This document shows positions 1-5,725 of a stretch of 6,122 bases of DNA, in pieces. The notes below the pieces were generated by a model. That model was not told the origin of the DNA. It saw only the letters and a list, made by a program, of their open reading frames with translations, and made no database searches. A program made the translations under genes and the position numbers. Each line of letters opens with the position of its first letter. Position 1 is the stretch's first letter. The stretch comes from Actinomycetota bacterium (GTDB lineage: Bacteria; Actinomycetota; Humimicrobiia; Humimicrobiales; Humimicrobiaceae), in assembly GCA_015711775.1 (NCBI GenBank), contig MU158503.1, forward strand, positions 4,098-10,219. Reading direction: 5' to 3'.

Positions 1-383
1 TCTATTTTATCTTTAAGATAATCAAGCACTGGCGGGTATTTTTTATTATCAACAAGGTCCTCTCTAATAGCGGCAAAAAGTTCATTTACTTTTACTCCGC
101 TTGGGCATTCATTGGTGCAGAAATCGCACATTGTGCAGGTGTATATTTTCTTTGAAAGCTTATCGGTAAAAGGGATTCTGTTATTTGCCACAGCTTCAAT
201 AAGGCTGAGTTTTCCCCTCGGCGCAAAGCTCTCGTCCAGCGTATTTTTATATACGGGGCATATTGAAAGACATGTGCCGCATCTGCTGCAGGCAAACAGG
301 TCATCCCCTTTTTTAAATACTTTTGCTGTTTTTAATGAAGTTGGGGAATTTTTGCCGTTTTTATTATTGCTTGTATCTGCCAT
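1..383 (-). CDS. glcF: GlcF-like Fe-S subunit of glycolate/D-lactate oxidase (partial, 3' end cut by window)
   Basis: The first 127 codons of a (Fe-S)-binding heterodisulfide-reductase/GlcF-type protein; the gene runs off the left edge. Two ferredoxin-type 4Fe-4S motifs are visible: CSRCGTCLSICP at residues 32-43 and CTMCDFCTNECP at 83-94, the usual spacing for GlcF, in which they pass electrons away from the flavin subunit. The CCG domains expected further downstream are not visible. The start is ATG at 383: an in-frame stop lies only seven codons upstream, and an AGGA sits just before the ATG. It follows the GlcD-like gene by 26 nt, so the two are almost certainly cotranscribed and form one membrane-associated or cytoplasmic 2-hydroxy-acid dehydrogenase. 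No GlcE gene lies between them, as is common in anaerobes. Substrate (glycolate or D-lactate) cannot be read from this part. Confidence 0.9.
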   Translation of the reverse strand, partial: MADTSNNKNGKNSPTSLKTAKVFKKGDDLFACSRCGTCLSICPVYKNTLDESFAPRGKLSLIEAVANNRIPFTDKLSKKIYTCTMCDFCTNECPSGVKVNELFAAIREDLVDNKKYPPVLDYLKDKI

Positions 384-409
384 GTTCCTGAAAGATTCTT
401 TCTTTTAAA

Positions 410-1786
410 TCAGTTTATTAATAATTTTCCCGGATTTAATATATTGTTCGGGTCAAATGTTTTCTTAATATTTTTCATCAGCCTGTAGGCATCCTCTGAC
501 ACTTCAAGCTTTAAGAATTTTGCCTTTGTAAGTCCTATGCCATGCTCGCCTGAAAGCGTGCCTCCAAGTTCAATTGTCTTAATAAAAATTTCCTCAATTG
601 CTTTTTCTACTTTTATCTCTTCATCTTTATCGCGAAGATCAGTCAGTATTGTGGGATGAAGGTTTCCGTCTCCAGCGTGGCCAAAGGTTCCGATACTTAA
701 GCTGTATTTTTGGGCGATGGCGTTAACGGCCTCAACAAGCTCAACTATCCTGCTTCTTGGAACAGTTGCATCCTCAAGTATCGTGGAGGGCCTGACCCTT
801 GCAAGCGATGAAAGGGCAGCCCGCCTTGCAGACCACAGCCTGTCTCTTTCCTCATCAGATGTTGCCAGCCTGAAACTGCTGCATCTGTTTCTGGCGCATA
901 CTTCTTTAACAATTTCAGCCTCTTCCTGAACCGCACCCTCATATCCGTCAACTTCTATTAAAAGCATAGCCCCCGTGTTTCTGTCGAGACCTATCTTTAA
1001 ATAGTCCTCAATTGCATTAATTGTGACATTGTCCACAAATTCAAGGGTTGCAGTAATTATGCCTGCAGCAACAATATCTCTTACTGCACTTGCTGCTGAT
1101 GCTGTATCGGGAAAAGTTGTAAGTATGCTTGCTTTTGCTTTTGGAATGGGCAAAAGCCCCAGCGTTGCCCTGGTAACTATTGCAAGTGTTCCTTCAGAAC
1201 CGGTAATTAAATCCACAATATTATATCCGGAAACGCTTTTAACTGTTACTGCACCCGTGTTAATTATTTCCCCGGTTGGCAAGACAAGCTCAAGGGATTT
1301 CACATAATTCTTTGTAACTCCATATTTTAGCCCCCGCAGCCCACCGGCATTTTCTGCAATGTTTCCTCCGATTGTCGAGGTTTTAAGGCTTCCGGGATCA
1401 GGCGGATAGAAAAGCCCGCAATTGTTGGCAGCCCTGTCAACATCTATAGTTACAGCGCCTGCCTGCGCCTGTACAAGCAGGTCAACAGTATTAATCTCTG
1501 ATATGCTGTTCATTTCAAGCATTACAAGCGATATGCCCCCGTTTACTGCAAGGCATCCGCCGGACAGTCCCGTAGCAGCTCCCCTTGGAATAACAGGTAT
1601 TTTATTCTCATTGGCAAATTTTAAAATGCTGCTTATCTGCTCTGCATTTTTTACTTTTACAATTGCATCGGGCATGAACTCAAGACGGGTGGAATCATAG
1701 CCGTAACAAATCTTGTCTTCCATATCTGTTATTACAAAGTCCTGCCCGGCTATTTCCTCAAGATATTTTATATAGCTTTGTTTCAT
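410..1786 (-). CDS. glcD: FAD-linked 2-hydroxy-acid dehydrogenase, GlcD family (D-lactate/glycolate)
   Basis: A complete 458-residue flavoprotein of the vanillyl-alcohol-oxidase/PCMH fold, normal length for GlcD. The N-terminal FAD-binding domain shows PRGAATGLSGG at 67-77 and the PPDPGS...GGNIAENAGG stretch at 128-149. The C-terminal FAD-oxidase domain shows GHAGDGNLHP (369-378, with His370 and His377), SGEHGIG (412-418) and a closing FDPNNILNPGK; the His/Glu residues match the metal- and substrate-binding positions of D-2-hydroxy-acid dehydrogenases. It would oxidise D-lactate or glycolate to pyruvate or glyoxylate, handing electrons to the Fe-S subunit encoded 26 nt downstream, or to an electron-transferring flavoprotein in the manner of Acetobacterium LctD. 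The ATG is preceded by an AT-rich leader and only a weak GAAAG about 14 nt away. The 252-nt gap upstream with a terminator-like hairpin suggests its own promoter. Family certain; substrate inferred from the neighbouring LarA-like gene. Confidence 0.93.
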   Translation of the reverse strand: MKQSYIKYLEEIAGQDFVITDMEDKICYGYDSTRLEFMPDAIVKVKNAEQISSILKFANENKIPVIPRGAATGLSGGCLAVNGGISLVMLEMNSISEINTVDLLVQAQAGAVTIDVDRAANNCGLFYPPDPGSLKTSTIGGNIAENAGGLRGLKYGVTKNYVKSLELVLPTGEIINTGAVTVKSVSGYNIVDLITGSEGTLAIVTRATLGLLPIPKAKASILTTFPDTASAASAVRDIVAAGIITATLEFVDNVTINAIEDYLKIGLDRNTGAMLLIEVDGYEGAVQEEAEIVKEVCARNRCSSFRLATSDEERDRLWSARRAALSSLARVRPSTILEDATVPRSRIVELVEAVNAIAQKYSLSIGTFGHAGDGNLHPTILTDLRDKDEEIKVEKAIEEIFIKTIELGGTLSGEHGIGLTKAKFLKLEVSEDAYRLMKNIKKTFDPNNILNPGKLLIN

Positions 1787-2038
1787 TTAATTAATTATGT
1801 CTTTCTTTTTATACTAAATATTTCCGACATGCGGCTTAAATCATTATTATATTTAAATTACAATCCGCAATATTTTAACCTGAAATATAAAAAATTACAG
1901 GTATTTCTTCCTGTAATTACAAATATTTAAATGCTGCCAGTAATAACATTAAATTGATAGATTAAGTCCGGTCTGCAGTTTTCAATTTAACTTCTATTTT
2001 GTGCACCCTGACAACACACAAATAGCTGGGATTAATTT
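1787..2038. other. 252-nt AT-rich intergenic spacer between racemase and glcD genes
   Basis: The only sizeable gap in the window. It contains a terminator-like hairpin at 1887-1918 and a perfect TATAAT hexamer on the minus strand at 1846-1851, about 60 nt before the glcD start. No convincing -35 element lies at 16-18 nt from that hexamer, so I do not call a promoter. An imperfect inverted repeat (CTATTTGTG against CACAAAATAG, one bulge) lies just after the racemase stop without a following T-run. I see no ORF of coding quality and no tRNA or recognisable riboswitch. Confidence 0.6.
1887..1918 (-). terminator. Probable intrinsic terminator after the BMC/racemase operon
   Basis: A perfect 9-bp inverted repeat, AATTACAGG at 1893-1901 and CCTGTAATT at 1910-1918, has an 8-nt loop. 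On the minus strand the stem is followed by TTTTATATTT, giving a run of six T with the stem end, so it is oriented to end transcripts from the racemase gene about 120 nt upstream. The stem has only three G-C pairs, so termination may be partial. The plus-strand side lacks a T-run. Confidence 0.5.
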
Positions 2039-3322
2039 TTATTCATGTTTTAAAACAGGTATAACATAGGGCCCTTCAGGAATTACATTTATAGTAGCAC
2101 TATCTCCCAGCTCCCTGAACGCTTTCTGCAGTCCTTTTTCAACTGAGCTTACAAGAGATAGTGTTGACGGAGGTATTGTATATGCGCCTGCAAGAAGGCA
2201 TCCGCTGTAAAGATATATTTGCGCCTTTTTTCTTGCTTTCACAAATTCCTCAAGCTCCCACTGATCGATTTTAAAATAGTCTTTGCTTTTTATTTTTTTA
2301 ATAAACGCATCAAGGTCATTTTCCTGCTCGACTATTTCAACAAATTCTCTGCTTCCTATTTCCTCCGCGCACTCTGCTGCGGTAATAATAATGCCGCCCT
2401 TTCTCACAGCAGGCATTGCGCCTACCATGCCTTTTACAACCTGGTAAAGAGTTGCATCAAGCGGAAGGCCCCCACCGGTGGTTATGACAATATCAGCTTC
2501 TTTTTCAATAAAACACCTGCTTGACTCCATGCAGAATGCTGCGCCTGCTATAAAAGCCTGTTCAAGTTCCCCGCAGAACACTCCTGTTATTTGTTTATCC
2601 CTGTTTATTGTGGCATTTACAATAAAATCCACGCCGGCCATTTTTGCAATCTCAGTGGATTCTTCATGAAAAGGGTTTCCTTCAAGAACGCCAAAAGCAG
2701 CTTTGGGCGATTCAAGAATAGCGGGACCATGAAAATGCCTGAACATGTCCATATAGCTTATTCCCGGGCATATTGCTTTTCTTCCTCCTGAAAAGCCTGC
2801 CATAAAATGTGGTTCAATAAGGCCAGTAAGTATTTTAAAGTCAGCACCTGTAAAATTTTTATTTATTATTACAGGAGTGCCTCTTTTTGTTGTTCCTATA
2901 TTTACGCAGGCCTGCCTGTCTTTTGCATCATGGTTTATAATATTATAATTGCCTGCAATTTCTTTCCCCACAAGGCATTCAAGCTCTTTTCCAAGATTTG
3001 GCCTGTGAAGGCCCGTTGCAATAAGTATTTTAATCTGGCCCTTTTTTATGCCTGCAGATTCTATCTGCGGCAGCAGAGCCTCCAGCATTATTTTTGTGGG
3101 CGCAGCCCTTGTTGAATCAGATATGACTATGCATATATTTTTTTTGCCTTTTATTTTTTCAGAAAGCGGAGCGCATCCATAAGGGTTTTGCATGCTTTTG
3201 ACAAGAGTTTTTCCGGGGCTGGCAAGGGGTTTTACCGGACTGCTTTGTATTACTTTCAGCAGGTTTTTTTCCGGGATATCAATTGCAAGTTTTTGGCTGC
3301 CGTAGTCAAGTTTAATTATCAT
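2039..3322 (-). CDS. larA: LarA-family nickel-pincer-dependent 2-hydroxy-acid (lactate) racemase
   Basis: A complete 427-residue protein of the LarA/DUF2088 family, the usual length. The residues that matter in the characterised Lactiplantibacillus enzyme can be placed: DSTR with Asp69 and Arg72, ATGLHR with His106, EPHFMAGFSGGRK with His172 and the cofactor-attaching Lys182, nickel-ligand-type His198, LYQVVK with Tyr293/Gln294/Lys297, and Trp355. It should therefore bind the nickel pincer nucleotide cofactor and interconvert enantiomers of a 2-hydroxy acid, lactate being the best guess because a GlcD/GlcF pair follows. LarA relatives act on other hydroxy acids too. Its ATG overlaps the stop of the preceding shell-protein gene by 4 nt (ATGA), indicating translational coupling; its own Shine-Dalgarno is poor. 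No extra N- or C-terminal helix suggests import into the compartment, so it probably acts in the cytosol. LarB, LarC and LarE, needed to make the cofactor, are not in the window. Confidence 0.92.
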   Translation of the reverse strand: MIIKLDYGSQKLAIDIPEKNLLKVIQSSPVKPLASPGKTLVKSMQNPYGCAPLSEKIKGKKNICIVISDSTRAAPTKIMLEALLPQIESAGIKKGQIKILIATGLHRPNLGKELECLVGKEIAGNYNIINHDAKDRQACVNIGTTKRGTPVIINKNFTGADFKILTGLIEPHFMAGFSGGRKAICPGISYMDMFRHFHGPAILESPKAAFGVLEGNPFHEESTEIAKMAGVDFIVNATINRDKQITGVFCGELEQAFIAGAAFCMESSRCFIEKEADIVITTGGGLPLDATLYQVVKGMVGAMPAVRKGGIIITAAECAEEIGSREFVEIVEQENDLDAFIKKIKSKDYFKIDQWELEEFVKARKKAQIYLYSGCLLAGAYTIPPSTLSLVSSVEKGLQKAFRELGDSATINVIPEGPYVIPVLKHE

Positions 3323-3867
3323 AATACCGCTCTGTACAAATCCTCGTGCGGGGCCGCAATTATCTGCCAGTCAACAAGAAAATCTCTGTCCTTTGCATAT
3401 ATTATTGCTGCATTTACAGATTCCTTAACATCTGAAAGCTGGCCGTTTATCACACATATATTCTTACCGCCCAGCGCCCGCGCAATCCTTATTTCTATAA
3501 TATCTATATCCGTTGCCTTAATTGCAGCATCTGCGGCCCATATTATTGATGGAGACGTCAGCGTCTCAATAACGCCAATGGATTTTAAGTCAGCCACATC
3601 AGATGCGGCATTTAAACCTGAAAATATCTGGGGATACACATTCGGTATTGCAACCGAGTCTATAATAAAAGAACCTGACTCTGACTCAATAACATCCATT
3701 GAATTTTTCACAGCGCTCACCATTCCGGCAAAAATAATGTAGTATTTGCCCGGACAAATAGTTTTGGCATCAAGTATTTTTACCTGGGACGCCTTAACTA
3801 TGATATCAACTGCGCTTATGCCTGCCGCGATGCTCCTGAATTCAACAACGCCAATAGATTTTTCCAT
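3319..3867 (-). CDS. pduT: PduT-like tandem-BMC-domain trimeric shell protein with Fe-S-type Cys38
   Basis: A 182-residue protein made of two BMC domains, each beginning with the same signature: KSIGVVE near residue 3 and KSIGVIE near residue 95. Length and layout match PduT (about 184 residues), a pseudohexameric trimer of the microcompartment shell. Residue 38 is a cysteine in TICPGK, the position and context of the PduT Cys38 that holds a 4Fe-4S cluster at the trimer's central pore, so this shell tile may conduct electrons or exchange a cluster. The second domain carries EIRIARALGGK and ends in APHEDL, as in PduT. It starts 4 nt after the stop of the hexameric shell gene and overlaps the racemase start, so the three genes are tightly coupled. 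I saw no PduS-like electron-transfer partner within the window. The symbol marks similarity, not a demonstrated propanediol role. Confidence 0.9.
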   Translation of the reverse strand: MEKSIGVVEFRSIAAGISAVDIIVKASQVKILDAKTICPGKYYIIFAGMVSAVKNSMDVIESESGSFIIDSVAIPNVYPQIFSGLNAASDVADLKSIGVIETLTSPSIIWAADAAIKATDIDIIEIRIARALGGKNICVINGQLSDVKESVNAAIIYAKDRDFLVDWQIIAAPHEDLYRAVL

Positions 3868-3871
3868 ATCA

Positions 3872-4210
3872 CTAGACTTCTGCTTTTGGTTTTGCTACAA
3901 CTTTATTTTTTGCAACCTGTCCACTTCCTGATCTGACCATTCTGCCGGATATCACTTTATCCACTTCATTATGAGGCCTTGGAATAACATGTATGCTCAC
4001 AACTTCCCCTATCCTTTTTGCTGCTGCCGCTCCTGCATCAACTGCCGCTTTTACTGCGCCTACATCTCCCCTTACAGTCATGGTCACAAGTCCGCTGCCT
4101 GCATATTCTTTTGATACAAGTTTAACATTTGCAGCTTTAACCATAGCGTCCGCAGCCTCTATTGCCGCTACAAGCCCTCTTGTTTCGATTAATCCCATTG
4201 CTTCTTCCAT
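3872..4210 (-). CDS. pduA: PduA/EutM-type hexameric BMC shell protein with basic C-terminal extension
   Basis: A single BMC domain (Pfam BMC-H type) in residues 1-88, with the family signatures MGLIETRGL at 5-13, [19 protein letters not shown] at 38-56 and HVIPRPH at 74-80. It forms the hexameric tiles that make up most of a microcompartment shell facet. The pore loop reads YAGSG (36-40), a variant of the KIGSG loop of PduA. After the canonical end there is a tail of about 24 residues rich in Lys, Arg, Gly and Ser; in PduA-type hexamers the termini lie on the concave face, thought to point to the cytosol, so the tail could mediate outside contacts (inference). A good AAAGGAG ribosome site precedes the ATG, fitting high expression. 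It sits between the aldehyde dehydrogenase (40-nt gap) and the tandem shell gene (4-nt gap). Confidence 0.95.
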   Translation of the reverse strand: MEEAMGLIETRGLVAAIEAADAMVKAANVKLVSKEYAGSGLVTMTVRGDVGAVKAAVDAGAAAAKRIGEVVSIHVIPRPHNEVDKVISGRMVRSGSGQVAKNKVVAKPKAEV

Positions 4211-4220
4211 CAGTAACTTT

Positions 4221-4227
4221 CTCCTTT
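4221..4227 (-). promoter_or_regulatory. Shine-Dalgarno of the hexameric shell gene
   Basis: On the minus strand the sequence AAAGGAG lies 10 nt before the ATG at 4210. It is clearly stronger than the sites before the next two genes, which matches the need for many copies of the hexameric shell protein. Confidence 0.75.
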
Positions 4228-4250
4228 CAGATATAAAAAAGTTTTAATTT

Positions 4251-5669
4251 TTATTTGACAAAATTCATGCCGCCGCTTACTACAAGCCTTCTTTCCCTTA
4301 CAAATACTCTTGGCGAGGTAACGCCTTCACCTGTGGCGCCGGCAATTGTCCATGTCGTGCCGCCCCTGTAAACTTCTCCCGCAAGCGCCTGGGAGGGTCC
4401 GTTTACAACAACGTATGTCGTGTTTAAGGTTTGGGCAAACTTAGTTATCCTGTCAATGTTGTTTGAATGAATTACTGCAGTATGTTTAAAACCGTGTTCA
4501 ACTCTTAAGGCAACATCTACAGCTTCCTCAAAATTATTAACAGGCACAATGGGAAGAACCGGCATAAGCTGTTCATGCTGAACCACAGGATTGTCTTCTG
4601 TAGTAACAAAAACAGCAAGCCTTACTGCCGGATCAACGCTGATGCCTGCATCGTTTAAAATAACGGCGCAGTCCTTGCCCATATAGCTTTTAACTATCTC
4701 GCCGTCTTTGACAATAACATTTACAACTTTCTGAGCCTGTTCACTGTTTAAAACAACAGCATTGCTTTTTGAAAAAGCGGCAAGCAGCCCGTCAAGAACG
4801 CTTCTTAAAACAATGCAGATTTTCTCTTCATTGCAGAGAAGGTTATTATCAAATGAAGAGCCTGTAACAATATCAGCTGCAGCTTTTACAAGATCTGCGG
4901 TATCATCAACAACAACCGGGGGATTTCCCGGGCCTGCGCCCATTACCCTTTTGCCGCTTTTCATTGCAAGCCGCACAATACCGGGGCCGCCTGTTACCAC
5001 AATTAAATCTATATCAGGGCTCTTAAATAAAGTGGCAGCATTTTCAATTTTTGACGCTTTTGCTGCTGTTATCAGGTTTGCCGGTCCTCCTGCTCTAACA
5101 ATTGCATTATGAACGATTTTAAAAATTTCAATTGTACAGTTGTGGGCGCTTGGATGCGGCAGAAAAACTACCGAGTTTCCCGCTGAAATCATAGCTATTG
5201 TGTTATTAATAATTGTTGGAACCGGGTTTGTCATTGGCGTTATGGCTCCTATTACCCCAAAAGGCGCTCCTTCAATTGTTATTGTCCCGTTTTCGTTTGA
5301 ATATGTCCTTATTACAAGATCTTCAGGACCTGGGGTAAATAATGCCCCGATTTCGTTTTTCTTTATCTTATCCTCAACCCTGCCCATTTTTGTTTCTTCC
5401 ACGGCCATTTTTGCAAGGCGTTCCTTGGCAGCAAGGGAGTCTTTCCTTATAGCATCAACAATACGAAACCTTACGTCCCTTCCCATATCAATAAATTTTT
5501 TCTGGGCAGCTTTTGCGGCCTTTATCGCATCCTCAATGCTGTCATACAGGCCATCGCCTGAGATTGCATTTACTGCAGCAGTTTTTAAGGTGGAGGCGCC
5601 TGAAGCAGCAAATAAATTATTTACCACCTCTCTTACAATTTGTTCCACCTGGCTGTTATCTATAGCCAC
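4251..5669 (-). CDS. pduP: CoA-acylating aldehyde dehydrogenase, PduP/EutE family, microcompartment-targeted
   Basis: A 472-residue NAD-dependent aldehyde dehydrogenase that converts an aldehyde plus CoA to acyl-CoA inside the compartment. Residues 5-20 (SQVEQIVREVVNNLF) form an amphipathic helix typical of the PduP encapsulation peptide; a Gly/Ala/Ser-rich linker to about residue 45 joins it to the catalytic domain. Visible family motifs are GAITPMTNPVPT (141-152), VTGGPGIV (225-232), the catalytic cysteine Cys279 in NNLLCNEEK, HEQLMPVLPIV (365-375) and the terminal TGEGVTSPR. Length agrees with PduP/EutE (about 465). The frame fixes the start as GTG at 5669, 5 nt after AGGAGGT; an ATG two bases earlier is out of frame and meets a stop after three codons. 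Propionaldehyde, acetaldehyde, lactaldehyde or glycolaldehyde are all possible substrates; the downstream lactate-type genes make lactaldehyde worth considering. Confidence 0.95.
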   Translation of the reverse strand: MAIDNSQVEQIVREVVNNLFAASGASTLKTAAVNAISGDGLYDSIEDAIKAAKAAQKKFIDMGRDVRFRIVDAIRKDSLAAKERLAKMAVEETKMGRVEDKIKKNEIGALFTPGPEDLVIRTYSNENGTITIEGAPFGVIGAITPMTNPVPTIINNTIAMISAGNSVVFLPHPSAHNCTIEIFKIVHNAIVRAGGPANLITAAKASKIENAATLFKSPDIDLIVVTGGPGIVRLAMKSGKRVMGAGPGNPPVVVDDTADLVKAAADIVTGSSFDNNLLCNEEKICIVLRSVLDGLLAAFSKSNAVVLNSEQAQKVVNVIVKDGEIVKSYMGKDCAVILNDAGISVDPAVRLAVFVTTEDNPVVQHEQLMPVLPIVPVNNFEEAVDVALRVEHGFKHTAVIHSNNIDRITKFAQTLNTTYVVVNGPSQALAGEVYRGGTTWTIAGATGEGVTSPRVFVRERRLVVSGGMNFVK

Positions 5670-5674
5670 ATCTT

Positions 5675-5681
5675 ACCTCCT
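5675..5681 (-). promoter_or_regulatory. Strong Shine-Dalgarno fixing the GTG start of the aldehyde dehydrogenase
   Basis: The minus strand reads AGGAGGT followed by 5 nt and then GTG. This perfect anti-16S match at good spacing supports the GTG as the true start, over the out-of-frame overlapping ATG at 5671-5669. Confidence 0.85.
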
Positions 5682-5695
5682 GTTTTAATAATTTT

Positions 5696-5723
5696 TGCAT
5701 ACATAAATATCCTGCATGCATAA
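5696..5723. repeat. Short imperfect direct repeat upstream of the aldehyde dehydrogenase
   Basis: TGCATACATAA at 5696-5706 and TGCATGCATAA at 5713-5723 match at 10 of 11 positions and are 17 nt apart start to start, in the 56-nt gap before the aldehyde dehydrogenase. The second copy contains the 8-bp palindrome TGCATGCA. It could be a regulator site or chance in AT-rich sequence; its second copy reaches to within 2 nt of the upstream stop codon. Confidence 0.3.
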
Positions 5724-5725
5724 TT

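Noticed and set aside
390..402. GAAAGA/TCTTTC palindrome between glcD and glcF
   Set aside because: A one-base centre cannot form a hairpin loop with the full stem, and the site is more simply part of the purine-rich leader of glcF.
112..408. Plus-strand open frame of 98 codons at the left end
   Set aside because: It lies opposite the GlcF-like gene, whose two cysteine cluster motifs prove the minus-strand frame is coding.
1846..1851. Perfect TATAAT on the minus strand upstream of glcD as a promoter
   Set aside because: No acceptable -35 lies at 16-18 nt; in such AT-rich sequence the hexamer is expected by chance. Recorded only within the spacer entry.
3188..3742. Plus-strand open frame of 184 codons
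   Set aside because: It is antisense to the tandem shell gene and the racemase start, shows no family motif, and is explained by codon bias on the opposite strand.
4215..4243. Inverted repeat AACTTT/AAAGTT around the shell-gene ribosome site
   Set aside because: Only six mostly A-T pairs with a 17-nt loop; too weak to call a regulatory hairpin.
5140..5688. Plus-strand open frame of 182 codons, hydrophobic
   Set aside because: It is antisense to the aldehyde dehydrogenase; the hydrophobicity comes from reading the complement of that gene.
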